Shown: positions 9,813 to 22,439 of the stretch, one piece after another
Layout: each line of letters begins with the position of its first letter
How positions within the stretch are numbered: position 1 is the stretch's first letter
Assembly (NCBI GenBank): GCA_963995505.1
Contig: OZ023192.1
Span: 12,755,001 to 12,819,000 of the forward strand
Source: Hypericum androsaemum
Taxonomy: Eukaryota; Streptophyta; Magnoliopsida; Malpighiales; Hypericaceae
Direction of reading: 5' to 3'
DNA: 64,000 nucleotides
Made by a program: the position numbers and the translations under genes
The notes under the pieces: model-generated
Databases searched by the model: none
What the model saw: the letters and a program-made list of their open reading frames with translations, nothing else
Told to the model about the DNA's origin: nothing

Positions 9813-10255
9813 TAGACCTGACCACGGTTCGAATTTGGACGAATTCGAATTCATCAAAACATTAAATGATATTCAATTTTTCACAAGACGAATCGAATAC
9901 GAATTATGAATTTTCAAATTCGAATCGAATTATAATCGAATTATAACCGAATTATAATTGAATTATAACCGAATTTTTCCCTCTCAAATCCCCCCATTTT
10001 ATTTGAATTTTTTTAACATATATTATTATTATATGTACATGAATTTGAATCAAATTTAACACGAATCAAATTTTCGAATCGAATCGAATTCGAATTAAAT
10101 TCTCCGGTTTTGCGAATTATAAATAGCTTGAACCGTATTCAATTCGTTTTATGACGAATTCAAATCAAATTTTTTACAAATCAAATTATTGACGAATCGA
10201 ATCAAATTTTTAACGAATCGAATTACGAATCAGATTCAATTCATGGCCAGGTCTA
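9813..10255. mobile_element. hAT-type MITE, family A copy 1
   Basis: A 443-bp element with ends TAGACCTGACCACGG and, on the reverse strand, TAGACCTGGCCATGAATTGA, flanked by a perfect 8-bp duplication GGAGAGGG (9805-9812, 10256-10263). The interior is built of degenerate AATTCGAATTCG and AATTATAATCGAATT repeats. An 8-bp duplication and T/CA-type ends fit the hAT superfamily. A second copy in the opposite orientation is at 48145-48658. There is no coding capacity. Confidence 0.88.
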
Positions 10256-10502
10256 GGAGAGGGAGGGCAACGGCTCTGGGCAACACCTCGCCCCCATTAT
10301 TATAATAATATTTTTTTTTGTTTTTCTTTCTATCTACTTAGTTACACTCTGCACAATATTATTCGTATAAATAGATTTTTTGGATGTTATTTGTGTGGTT
10401 ATAAAAATTGAAGTTATCGTTAAAAAAATTAAAAATAAATAATCATTTTCGTAAATTAATTATAATTTTTATATAAATAAAAAATGATAGTAGATAATAC
10501 GT

Positions 10503-10634
10503 GGATGAGAGATAAATTCATTGTTTATTCTGTGACCCTGAATTGCTGACGTGGGTAGGAAAATATATAATGGAATTGGGTTTGGTATGGATGAAAGAGA
10601 AATTAATTGTTTATTCCGTGATCCTGGGTTGCTG
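10503..10634. repeat. Direct repeat of about 46 bp, spacing 86 bp
   Basis: GGATGAGAGATAAATTCATT at 10503 recurs as GGATGAAAGAGAAATTAATT at 10589, each followed by a TTGTTTATTC(T/C)GTGA(C/T)CCTG block. It may be a tandem duplication within an old element. Nothing else is seen in 10256-10686. Confidence 0.6.
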
Positions 10635-10686
10635 GGTCGCTGATGCAGATGGTCTAATGCCGGGTTCATTTGTCCGCAACTAATTA

Positions 10687-11062
10687 CAGTAAAATCTTCG
10701 TAAAGTAATTTTTTGTCCGAATCTGAATCAGTATTAAAATTTAATAATACTTAATAACTAATATTTTTATATAAAATTTTAGTATAAAGTCTCAATCTCA
10801 ACTTTTGCCTAAAGTAATTTTTTAATAAATATTTTAAGATTGTAGTTCGTGATATAATTGTTTGTTTGATAAATTTTACATCATCATTCATCTTCTCACT
10901 TATCTTCAAATGTTCTTTTCGATCGTTGTTCTGTTTACGCATTTATTAATTATTTAGAAGATTTACTTATTTATTGATCAAAAATTAATTATAATATTTT
11001 TTGAGAAAAAAAATGTAAACTAAAGTGACATTTTTCTGGTCCTAACGACAAAAGTTTTACTG
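10687..11062. mobile_element. pogo/Emigrant-like MITE
   Basis: A 376-bp element with ends CAGTAAAATCTTCG and, on the reverse strand, CAGTAAAACTTTTG, flanked by TA (10685-10686, 11063-11064). It is AT-rich with no coding capacity and belongs to the same broad class as the insertion at 5415-5896. Confidence 0.72.
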
Positions 11063-11517
11063 TAATATACCTAATATTACAACGTAGTGTTAAAGTGAAC
11101 TTTTCGCGAAAAAAACTAAAACAGTATTGGCTAAGAGAGTGGAAAATGGAGGTTTTGGGAAATAGACGAGAGGTTATTTACAAGTTCTTGAGTTAGGAAT
11201 ATGATTATATCTTGCCCTAACAAATTACCATACGAGTGTATCATAAGCTAATAAGAGTCTCCGTCTCTGCTAAACATACAAACAAGAGAAACGACGGTAT
11301 CTAGAGTCGAACACGGTCAGCGATGACAGTAATGAGGTTATACCATCCGTAGGTCCGATCCGCGGAAAATGGACAGGAAAATCATCCATTTCCCTTCCAT
11401 CTTAAGAGTTAGAATGTCCTGCAACGACATGAGCAGCAGGTGCATGTTAAAATTATGCACACCTCTGGAGACTTGGTCGCCAGTCCTTTTCAGCGACGGC
11501 TATGGCTATTTTCGAGG
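11063..11517. other. 3' flank of the VOZ gene
   Basis: Non-coding. The distal part (about 11200-11517) is probably the VOZ 3' UTR; no other feature is seen. Confidence 0.5.
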
Positions 11518-14257
11518 TCAGTCGGAGAACTTGGGAGCAAAGTAGTCACCCGGGTTATCGACAAGATAGTCGTTCTGCGATGATAGTCCATAGTCGAAGG
11601 GCTCGTTGGCAGAGGGCACACTGTTCGGAGCTGCATAAATGATGCCAGCCCCAGCCTTCCCGTTTACTTTGGCCCTCCCCTTAACAGAATGCTTATTATC
11701 CGTGGGAAAGTCGGCACCAAGTCTTCCCATCTGCTTCTGCAAATCAGCAACTGAGTCGTTACTTAATTTCCCCTTGGAGTTCTTCTTCCCAACAACAGCC
11801 TTCAACTCGAGTCTATACAGGGCACAGACGTCGCATTTGTTGATCTCGTACTCGTAAAGATGCCACTCAACAGTGGGCAGTGGCTGCGGATCCATGTAAT
11901 AGGATCTCTTGAGACCCCCGAATTCATTCATCACTTGCTTCCTAGATTCATGCCAACCACGTCCACAATAGTCTGGCAGAGACCTTTGCTTTCTGTTCCC
12001 GCTTTCAAATGCTCTACGAGGCTTGTCGAAAAAGAGCCATTCCCTCAGTGTTTCGCCTTCCAGAACCATAAGATCAAAGAGTTCTGTCACGTAAATGAAA
12101 ATTAGTAAACTAGAAGAAATATCGAATAAAAGAACCGCACAGATGAAGATAAACTGACCTGGAGCATTCCATGGAGACTTTGCGGTAGCTGCTCCTTCAC
12201 ATTCGGGTATACCAACAATTTTTCCTTGTGCCTTTGAACCAAGTGCGGCAAAAAGCAGGCTGTCCTTCAGGCCAATTCCCCCCGGCCGAAGAACTGGGGA
12301 CATTCCAGTTGGACTCTCATGCAATGCCAGGGCATGATGAAAGCTACTGCAGTAATCTTGGCACCAATCCAGACCTCCTTGAGAAGGCCTCGGGCAATCC
12401 CAAAGTGCACATTTTGGGCCTAGAAATGCAGAGGGGGGAGGGCATATACTCGGTAGAAAAGTACTCAGCTGATCTACGCCATTATCCACATATAAATCTG
12501 TGCTGTTGAAGCTGGCAAAAAAGGCTTGCTCAAAATTCGGAGGCAATTCAAAATGATTATAGTCCAACTGCGTAGCACCCTCTGCACCGATAACCGCTAC
12601 GTTCCTAACTCCTGCAGCTGAATCTTTGCAATCACCCATATAGGGGAAGCCATGATCCTGTTGGTCATGGCTTATATGATAGGCCTGAAAATATTTCACC
12701 AGTTAGTCTACCATCCGAGTTAAAAGAACACCCTTTTTTCCATTGGCTTTTCAGATCAGTTATTAAGAACATCCCGATACAATGTGTTTAGTAAAAGAAC
12801 ATCCTAATGCAGTGAAGGAGAAAAATAAAGAAACAATAGCGAAAACCTAAGCAAGAGGACATCAATAGAAAAGGTTGAACCTAAGCAATTAGATAGCGCT
12901 GAAGGTTGAAACATTAAGTTGAAACAATCCGACATGATCTTTCAACGAACGAGAACCACCAATCAAGTCCTAAGATAACACTTCACGGAAAGTTGGCAGC
13001 ACGTAGACACAAAAGGACATCGACAGAGAGTTCTAGAAAAGTCATATTATGATAACCCATTTAGAAGATAAGACAATGCCCTGCCCTAGGGAATTTTTGG
13101 TCCAACATTGCTAGAACTAAGAAAATCATCAACAATAGAGACTTATCCCATTAGATGGTGTCAGCTATGTAGCTCCTAACATTCCATTCGGGCATTGTAT
13201 CTATCATGTATCAAATTCTCCGCTAAATGGATCCTAGCATGCTAGACATGAAAAGTACATCACATTTAGTCATAAAACGTACAAATTCTTTCACTTCTCT
13301 AGAGACGAGGACGAAGAATGAAAGAACAGCTAAAAAGAGACATGACCACAAACACCTAACTTAAATTATCCAATAAGTTCTAGATCGTAACTACATCTCT
13401 GCATTATCTCTGGCAAGTCACAAAACAACAGTATTATCATAGGTCTTCAGCTGATAGCTTTAACCAAGGTCATGCTCAGGATGTTTCAAACTGAGATGGG
13501 TCGACTTAAGATCAAGTCACCTTCACTCTCTGCCCTTTGCTGTGTGAACAATTCACATGCTCAAGCACTCGTGAGTCGACCTGGTCTAGTTACCTCTTTT
13601 ACAATCACATACTCACATTAGTCCATGCTGCACAAATAAAACATATGAAAATGCAGTGAGTTGATACTCAAGAATTAATCTTCCCGCCTCTAGCGCTTCC
13701 CACATCTAGCAAGAAAATTTACAAAAAAAGCAGCACAAATAACGAAACGTTTACTAGCTGACCACGGAAAGACTGAATAAGAACACAGCAAGGATCAAAC
13801 AAGCACCTCTTGCAAGACTGAATTATCTCCACGGTGAAAGCTCTGATCATTAGGCTCCGGCTTTGGTGCAGCCAATGCACTACTCGCGTCATCTTCCTCT
13901 TCGCGTGGCTGTAACAGCCTGTATATATCCGATGAGAACGAACCATGACTTCCGCCCTAAGGTATCCACGATAACGCAAGTCATTATCCGTACACACAGA
14001 CACGCAAAAAAACCACAGCAGAAAACGGAGCCGATGCTAACATGCTGCAGTGATGAAGCCGGAGATGGCTCGTTGAGCTCGGCCTTCCACTCGCGCAGCA
14101 TCTGATGAACTTGCTCCTCGAGGACAGCCACGTCCACCGCGCGGCTCTCCTTCCTCGCGAACTGCAGGTCGGTCAGCATCCCGTGCAGGTCGTCGACTCG
14201 GTTCTTCTCCTTGTCCTTGAACATCTTATGCGAGGCAGACTTACACTTCCCCATCAT
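11518..14257 (-). CDS. VOZ1: VOZ1-like NAC-related zinc-finger transcription factor, four coding exons
   Basis: Vascular plant One Zinc-finger proteins are transcription factors that interact with phytochrome B and act in flowering and stress responses. Exons: 14042-14257, 13807-13956, 12159-12684, 11518-12083 (1458 nt, 485 residues; Arabidopsis VOZ1 is about the same length). Exon 1 carries the conserved [20 protein letters not shown] and [10 protein letters not shown]; exon 2 gives [12 protein letters not shown] and the acidic EEEDDASS. Exon 3 has the zinc-finger region at about residues 214-244 ([19 protein letters not shown]). The VOZ/NAC-like DNA-binding region follows ([74 protein letters not shown]). 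ATG at 14257 is first in frame; 14254 is an alternative. A 5' UTR intron of about 14290-14519 is likely (GTGAGT donor, TTTGTAG acceptor). The third intron (12084-12158) is 75 nt, in frame and open. Confidence 0.95.
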
Positions 14258-14619
14258 CACACCAGAATCCCTCCTTCAACCACCAACCTACAAAAAAACA
14301 TCAACAACTCGCAAACCAAGCAATTTCCCCAAAATAATACGGAAACATAAATACCCAACAACTAATTTCAGCTAAAAATCGGTTACAAACCCTAAACCCC
14401 CAAAAAATCGTTGAAATTGCGAGTCCAAGAAAGGATCAAGAGAGAGCAAACCCGTACAACTATTACAAGAAAACCCAGGATTAATTCGGTTCAAATATTA
14501 CAAAAAAAGAAATAACTCACTGGTTCTTTGGACTTTGGAGAGAGAGCAAAAGGGCAAGGGAAGCGAAGGTGCAGAGAAAAAGTTAATTTTCTGAGAGAGC
14601 GGAAAAGCGGAAGAGGCTT

Positions 14620-16649
14620 TTATATGTTCTTTTTATTTTATTTTATTTTGTCCTCGCTCTCGTGCCCTTTTTTGTTTTTTCTCCTTTTTTTAATTGGAGA
14701 GAATTAGGGGACATTCACCGGCGGGTTATTAAATGTTAACGCGGCAAAATTGGTATCTAGGAAGTTGTTATTTATAGTGGAGAAGCAGCCAGTTTTGAAT
14801 TTTTTTTAATTCGGATATTGGGTAGACTAAATTAAATTTGAGCCGGATAAATTTTTTAAAAGATGTCAAAATTCTCTGAACAAGTATTTAATATTGGTAT
14901 GTTCGAATGAATTGAACTTCAGACTTGTTTAAGCTAGAAGAATGTATTCACCGAATTATCTTAATAGTTTTTTTGGAATATTGAAAGCACGCACTTCAAC
15001 TATTCCAAAACACTTGTTTTCCCTTTAATTGTTCTATTCTTGGCATTTAGTCTCACACCATAAAAAATTACTAATTTAAAGAGGTCCAAGATTTAAATTT
15101 TGACAATTATAATCATGTTGTGAAAATTTTTAACTTTCAAAATAATTGTTCTCTTCTTTGGTCTTCTCTAATCTCTAACCAAATAGAGGTAGCAAGAAGA
15201 AAATTATGTTTATTTATTGAAATCATATGGTATTTAAAATATATTGAGTTGACCAATATAAATTGGTATTGAATTGAATTACAAATGACGACAAAATTCT
15301 CTCTACCAAATTTTTAACATAACTACATTTTCGAATCTTAAACTCAAAATTTCTCATCATCTACGCGGCATTACAACTGTCAGGTTTTGTCCATTGCTGA
15401 AAATTTCTCAATGTTATCTCACGTAGAAATTTGGGTCGTATCTCAATCTCACTCTGACTCATCATTCTCTCGGACAAGCTAGTGATGATCGCCTTGGTGG
15501 TGTAAGAATCTCTTGGTTTGCAATCATCTTTAGACTCATCAATCCAATACAAAGTATAATGAGAAACCCCACTCCATACTTTGTTTTAAGAAGATAACAA
15601 CCAGGATGCAGAAAATTATAGACCAAAAAAAACAATTTTGTTTATTGGAAAATATAAGCGTGGGAGAAGTTTCTAGGAGTGGATGCAGTAGTAGAACACC
15701 AAGCAATTCCACGCCAAATTAACAAGTCTTATTGGCAGGGGTGAAGGTAAAAGGAGGATAATTGAGTTGCTACTGATAATTATATAGTTTGAGAAACATT
15801 TGAAGAACATTTTGTGAATATTCATTCAAGAGATTTTTTTTTGAGAGGTAAATTTTAAAATAATATTTAGCGAAAGAAGAACTCGTATTATTAGAGTCGC
15901 CGGCCTCGTGAAAACCCTGATGCGGCAAACTTGTAAAAAAAAATCGTACCAGGGAAAGAGTGTCGTCGATAACAGCACGAGTACACAGTTTTTTTCCGCT
16001 CCCTATGATACAATATACAATGCCAGCTCTTTTTCTTGCCAAATTAAATCGGTATGGACCTCCGTAACCGCAATGCCACCTTTGAACACTAACCAATAAT
16101 AAAGGATCATCGACAACAAATGATAATTTTCTGCGCCAACAAAATCCTACACAGAATTATGAATTCTAAAGGTACTGAACTCGAGATCATCTTTTCATTT
16201 TCGTTGACAAACACCAAGCTTGAGATCTTTCTCTTTAAGATTTTATAAACTTAAGATCATGATAAGTTAATTACCATTACGCATATTCAATCTCATTTTT
16301 CATTTTGTGATTTCTTTTAAAAGAGAGAGGCTGAACTCCATTAAGGCTACCGTGATTTGTGAGCTTCAGGACGCCAATTGTTGCCGAGTCCTTCATCACG
16401 AGTAACTTACCTTAACCGACCTCTTTTTTTTTAATCTCTCATATCTAAAGTCGGATATTGTCGCACCCTAATTAACTAACCGCAGTTTTACTCAGTGTTA
16501 CTCTATCCAAACAGTATCAGAACCAGTGCAATATGGGAATTAACAATACTCCATCTCAAATAGTGTCCCAAAAAAAAAGTCAATCTAACAACCAAAAATT
16601 GTTTCAAAATATGCCAAAAAAGTGGCATCAACACTACATTTTTCACTAA
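14620..16649. other. Intergenic, AT-rich, no supported gene
   Basis: Two minus-strand ORFs (15361-15552 and 15770-16096) lack recognisable domains and look accidental. The first bases are the promoter and 5' UTR region of the VOZ gene, with a GAGAGA-rich tract. Nothing else is supported. Confidence 0.5.
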
Positions 16650-16874
16650 ATCATGTAATGCAGCATTTGATTTGATCCAACCTCATCTTTTTTACCCTAA
16701 AAAAGCACTAAAATTTTCACCTGGAATATAATAGAAAGATACTAAACAACAATGCTCGATCTCGAATTAATCGTTGTCTGTGAATATAATGGACAAATAC
16801 CCAAAGGTCAAAGATGGAGAAAAATAACCTTGCCCTTATATGGTTGGATCAAATCAAATGCTGCATTACATGAT
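16650..16874. repeat. Perfect 33-bp inverted repeat with 159-bp spacer
   Basis: The 33 bases at 16650-16682 (beginning ATCATGTAATGCAGCATTTG) are the exact reverse complement of 16842-16874. Homology stops abruptly at both ends of each arm. A transcript would fold into a perfect 33-bp stem with a long loop. It may be a young MITE relic, an inverted duplication, or a small-RNA hairpin; the sequence alone does not decide. Confidence 0.85.
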
Positions 16875-17624
16875 CTAGAATTGAAACTGTCAAACTCTTT
16901 GCCTCACTCTGCGAAAGGACAGCTTCTCATCTTCTGTTTCACTCGTTTACAAGACAAGAAAGACAGCTTAGCCGACAGTTTAACCGTAATCGATGGCTTT
17001 TCGAACCGTCAGTTGAACCACGGATCCACGATTATTGATCGTAGGTTTCATGACCGTAACCAGCGATTTCGGAACTATGGTCAGCTACGTAGGGACAGGT
17101 ACAAAATTACAAATATGAAGAGCACAGACGACAAACATTGTCCGGTACACGCGAAGCATAACCGCACAAGGCTTAGCAAAGAAGAAAGAAAACATATCTA
17201 ACCTCTCTGCAGGCTGCAATTTGTTAATGGTGACACACATGTGTTTGAGTGGGACGGTGGGGCAGCAGAAGAAAAATCTTTTCCAATGGGGAAAAGGGGC
17301 TTCCATCAATGAATTGACTCGTCTTGGCGATGCTCCGGATCGTCGCCATCAAAACCACTGAAGAATGATTATAGACTGAAGAATGACACTTCTTTCGGCT
17401 CGAGGACCCATCTCTTTTTATTCACAAAAAAAACGAACTCTAGCAGTGGTCCTCTATGATGCCATAATAGAGAGGCATTAAAGGCCGAATTAGAGCAAGT
17501 GAAAAAACCGATTTAGAAAGAATCGTTATGAAAAACTTCCCTCATCCCAAGCGAGGAAATTCAAAATTCTTCAAAAATATCAGAAATCTTGCAACCATGT
17601 ACGGTGAAGAACCTCGTTATCAGG
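16875..17624. other. Intergenic; 3' flank of the OPA3-like gene
   Basis: A 149-codon plus-strand frame (16752-17201) overlaps this region and the inverted repeat but has no recognisable domain. The stretch from about 17300 is likely the OPA3-like 3' UTR. Confidence 0.45.
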
Positions 17625-19857
17625 TTATGCAGGTTTGGCAACGTTCCCTTCTTTACTGACATGATGTTTGAAGTTGAAGACTCCAGCAAGCCCTCGGCCT
17701 TTTGCAAGCTGCTCAATCTCGTTAAGTTTCTCCTTGAGGAGTTCCACTTCTTTCGCTAAAGCTTCGTCTCTTTGCCTCATAGCCTACATAAGCAGGAACG
17801 ATATTACTGTAATGCAATAACAACTCAGGAAAAAGCTACAAGAAACCTTCCACATTGATCTTTTCCCTGCCAACTAAGCCATTCTTAATAACTAATGGCG
17901 CCAACTCAATCAATGAACACAAATTGAGCTTATATTTAAAAAAATTAACACACGGAAGTGCTCCTTATGAGAACATTCATAAAGACTAAAGGAACAAAGA
18001 TTCAACCTCTCAGAAACAACTGAGAAGGTCACGGAGAAGACAAATGCTGAAGTAGGATACAATAACAGATTCTACTTGGACTGCGCAAAGCTCGTCTTTT
18101 AACTATATCCTATCAACCCAACAGTCAACACGCGCTTATATGCTGAGAAAAATAAGTTCTCTGATGTTAGAGTAACAATAGTCTTCACCAAGGCAAGTAA
18201 ATTGAGGAAATAAGCTGGTCTAAGAAAGACATGTACAGTGTTCACAAATGATCCCCTTGTATAATAAACGTTGACCTACTCCTATTCTTATAATCAGCAT
18301 AAAATAAACCTTTAAACCACTTCGCTCACGCACTTGTAATTATCGAACTAGTGCCTTTAAAGTTAACCCGTAAACAAAAAGGCGACAAAGAAAAATGCAA
18401 ATAATGGGACACATCTTAGCGCTGCAACTGCTAGTTGACGTTGCAGAAAAAGATGTCACAAAGATTATGACAACTGCATCAAATTGCTCCATCTTATAGA
18501 AGAACAAGTAGAATCCATTTAAAGATACTGAGTAATGACGGAAGCAAGCCAATATGTTGCCATTACTTCAAGTTCTTGTCTACGGGCTTCTTCCTTTCTG
18601 GCCTCTGATTTAGAATTTCTTTGCACTTCAAAGATCACAGCGGCTCCTGCCACCTATTCAAACAAAAAAGGCAGTGCATCTAAGTAAAGTTAGATGCCAT
18701 TGATGCCCGGTGGCAGCATATCAAGCACAAAATCAGGCTTGGGCATTGTAATATCTTCTTATCGTGCACTTTCATGTAGCATTCAGGTAAATGATCCAGA
18801 AAAACTAGCATGAAATGAAAGAGCTAACATGAATAGAATATAGCGGAATATAATCAATGGAAACTAATCTTTCAGATGAAACAATAACAGTAGCCAGCAG
18901 AGCAGAAAAGTGCATACTTTGAAGTTAGGATAGGTTCCATTTCTGGAATCATATTACATCCAGGATCAACTACAATTCCCAACGCACGCTTCCCCGACCA
19001 ACTGCAACTGATCAAGGACCAGGGACATAACAAGACCCCGGACACCCTGATTTGTGTTTTTGGCTAGCTTTTCTTTCACTTGCTAGCTATGTGAACACAT
19101 TGACAGAGATTGAATACAAAATGCACTCAACACATATACAAACATTAAGCATTGTACGCCACGGGAAAAGGAATGTAAGCAAGCACAGTTCACACAAGAA
19201 CTTCTTAAATTCATTTCAAGTGTTACACGCCAAATGCATCGAGGTCAATGCCTCAAGGTGAAGATATAAAGAAACTGATTGCCAAAATGCTTAGAAAGAG
19301 CAGAACCTAGGAAATCATCCTTACCGTGAAGACGAATAGCTCTCCAATGAGATCAACAGCAGCCTGAACAGCTTTCTCCTCGTTCAGCGGCCGAATCTCA
19401 ACATTCGTCGCGTGACTGTATATACTCCTCTGCATTCTCGTCTGAATCCGATGATTCGCCTGCGTCACCACCACAAACACATCACATCCATGACCACAAT
19501 TCTCCAGGAAGCAACCAACCCACCAAAAATTAGGACCAAACAAGCCAACCCCATTTCCGAAAACGACCATAAACCCTAAACAACCATAAAGATCACATCT
19601 TTAAACCCTAAACCCTAAACCATTTCGCTTGGAATGGACCAAAAGCTCTAAAAAAGAAAACCCAATTCGCTAAATAAGATATAAAAAAATTGCAAAGCCA
19701 ACCCACTAACTAAGCAAGGGAAGTGTACCTGGGCGATGCTGACGATAAAATTGCGAAAGCGAGGGTGGAAGGCGGCTTGTTGCTTGAGCTTATTGGCAAG
19801 TGGTTTACTTATTGTTCTGATTACTAGAGTCCCTAGCTTTAGTAAAGGGAGCACCAT
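17625..19857 (-). CDS. OPA3: OPA3-like protein, four exons
   Basis: Exons 19729-19857, 19325-19459, 18567-18653 and 17625-17783 join in phase with GT-AG introns into 169 residues (TAA stop). The N-terminus MVLPLLKLGTLVIRTISKPL and the LKQQAAFHPRFRNFI segment are the OPA3 signature and act as a mitochondrial targeting and membrane-association region in the family. Then come ANHRIQTRMQRSIYSHATNV, IRPLNEEKAVQAAVDLIGE, a hydrophobic stretch around LFVFTVAGAAVIFEV, and a coiled coil (RQRDEALAKEVELLKEKLNE) ending in GRGLAGVFNF. OPA3 proteins sit in mitochondrial membranes and affect mitochondrial shape; the plant role is not well defined. The length is typical, and the gene appears intact. Confidence 0.95.
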
Positions 19858-22439
19858 TTTAAACCTCTTTTACTTTTTTTTTTCGTATACGAGTTTTTTA
19901 CGTAAATCTTGTGTGTCGTGTCTTTTCGTCTGGTGGACGGGAGAAGATGAAATCAATATGGGGAAGAAGGGATTTTCGTGGGGAGGAAGAAGGATTGTAT
20001 GGGAGGAAGACGAAAGCTTATTTTTTCAGTTGTGGTTATTGTTTTAATTTTTTTCTTAATTCAATTAGTTGCCATCTAATTTGAAAGGCCAAATTATCCT
20101 TGCAAGTTGCATCCTTGGCCTATGAGCAAATTACGATTGATGTATTTGTAATTTTATTTTTTATTTTTTCGTCCTCATTATTTGTTTAAATATTGTCTCA
20201 CTCTCAGGTTACTGTTAATGTCATTAATTATTTTTATTACTGAAATAACCTATTTACTCTTAAAAGAATATAAAAATTAAATCCAGCCTGGTGCTGTCAG
20301 AGAAGACGACCGGAGGGGTCTTCAATCTCTCTAACTCGTTCTTCAAGAAAAAAAATCTCTCCAACTCTGGCGACGGTCTCTCTGATCGGTTGGTGGGATT
20401 TTGTTGAAGCTAGAGAAGAAGAAGTTCGGAGAAGACAACTGGAGAAGTATAATAGTCATTTTAAATAGGTGTTGTTTTATTTTAAAAAGGTTATGAGTTC
20501 AATCTCTGACATTATAATTATGTATAATATTTATTTAAAAAAAAATAAAATAATAATAGATTGACTATTGAGGTCAGCCAAAAATCTGAGATTAGCATTA
20601 AAACACAGAACGAGAATGATAAAATAATTTAAAAATGGCAAAGACCACAACCATATTTTTTTGCAAAGAGCAGGGATCAGAGGGTAATTTTTTCTATTTG
20701 GAATCTTTTTTCCGTTACTTGCAAGCTACACTGCACATTCTAGAATTATTGTTAGATTTAATTTTGAATTGAAGATAATCTCTTTTTAGTGGCCAGGATA
20801 GCGTTGTTTAGTGTTTTTATATTAAAAAATTAAGTTTTCTTTCCCTTTTAGTACATATTACAAGATGGTTTAACATCCTTCTTTTATCATTTCTCAAAGA
20901 GAATAAGTGGTTGTTTAGTAGTTGGTTTGGTTTAGCTTTTGGATTGACTGTGAGAAAAGTTCGGTGTTTACTGACGTTGAGCTTGAGATGGTAGTTTTTT
21001 TTAAAGTCTCGAGCAGAATTCAAGTCGCTTACCAGCTAAATTCTATTGGGTTGAGTTAGTAGCTTAAGTGAATTGCAGACAAATACTTTTCCTCTTCCCT
21101 TTGTTAAATTAACGAGCAACTTGGAATCTGAATTTCGATACATCAGAATAAACCGATAAATGAATTAATCATATGTCGGCTGTACCGGTGACGCCTAGTG
21201 GGTTCAGTTTGTTAGATGCAGAGGCCAACGTGACAATAACCTTTGTTGGTACTCAAAATTAGATTAATCAGTTTAATGAGTGTCCGAATACTAGATAGAC
21301 AGACGTATTACAATTGCTGGTGACAAAAAGAGTTCAAATAAAATTGACAACGTAAGGTACAATTTCTTGTCTAATCCAGTGAACGAACCAAATGATGGAC
21401 TGATGAAACAGAGGATATTTTTTTGCACCCTTTCCATGAACAAATAATTTATTGTTTAACTGATAATAGATATAAGACCAACATCATCCAGACTTCCGAG
21501 CAAAGAGTAGAGCAGAACACCAAAACATTTGCCGCAAAAGATCTTCAGAACATTTGAACTCCTAAAATGCTTCACACTTGAGAAGTAGAAGAATACAAAA
21601 GTTTATAGTAAGAAAATAGAATAATGTACTTTATAAGCAGCATTTGTCTATCTGATTCTGATTGAATAAAATCATCATTGTCTTCAGAGTAATTGTTGTA
21701 TTTATCGGTTCCACGAGTATTTTTTTTGGCAGCCGCATTAACTCTTCATGCATTCCACTGGCACTGCAAGTATTCATATCTCTCTTCCTGCTACTACTGC
21801 TTTCTTAACATAAATCGCCAAAAGGCATTTCACCTAGCGATATAAGACGTAGAAAAATTTGATAAAAGTTCAGATTGCTAAGCCAAACCAAATGACAGAT
21901 CATAAATTCTATAAACTCCGAAACAACTCAAAAGCTGTGTTCATCAACACATCTCACACTAAACCCAAATGGATAACCTTCCAGCAGTTACCTCGTGGAA
22001 CATTGCAAAACTTACACCTACCGCAGTTGCAGCAGTTTTTTTAAACAGCAACCTAGATAATCGGTACTACGAAAAATTCATCAATATAACGATCCACATA
22101 TTCATTGTCTTAAAATTTGATCTCGTTGTGCATTGTTGTCCTCGCATGACTTCCATTTTATGGCACATTGGTGAAGTCAAAAGGCTGTGCAATCTTATAA
22201 GTAGTAAAATCTACCTACTGTCTTAAGATTTTGGATTTCTACACCAACAACAGCTAATCATCAAAACAAGAGCCTAAGAGTTATGAAGAAGTGAACTCAC
22301 GGATTCTTGAATATCCTCTTTCACAATGTAAAAGGGCACCGACCAAAAATAATACGACCCTGTTAAACAGGAAAAAAAATTAAATATAAAAGTTGCAGCG
22401 TACATCAAAGATTAGTTTTTTTTACAAGTACATGTACCT
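19858..22439. other. Intergenic, no supported gene; possible diverged MULE
   Basis: About 2.6 kb without a recognisable gene. The parts at about 20090-20270 and 20510-20690 look like weakly similar inverted copies around a GC-richer insert (20281-20450), which resembles a worn MULE, but no 9-bp duplication was found. The remainder is AT-rich. A plus-strand 85-codon ORF near 21969 has no known domain. Confidence 0.4.

Noticed and set aside
11518..12699. 393-codon single ORF for the VOZ gene
   Set aside because: It reads through a 75-nt in-frame intron with GT-AG borders; homology jumps exactly from WNAP to ELFDL. Kept as a finding on possible retention.
15770..16096. 108-codon minus-strand ORF
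   Set aside because: No domain, no coding bias, no splice context.
16752..17201. 149-codon plus-strand ORF
   Set aside because: It overlaps one arm of the 33-bp inverted repeat and shows no recognisable family.
20090..20700. Possible further MULE
   Set aside because: Arms only weakly similar and no 9-bp duplication located; mentioned only in the intergenic note.
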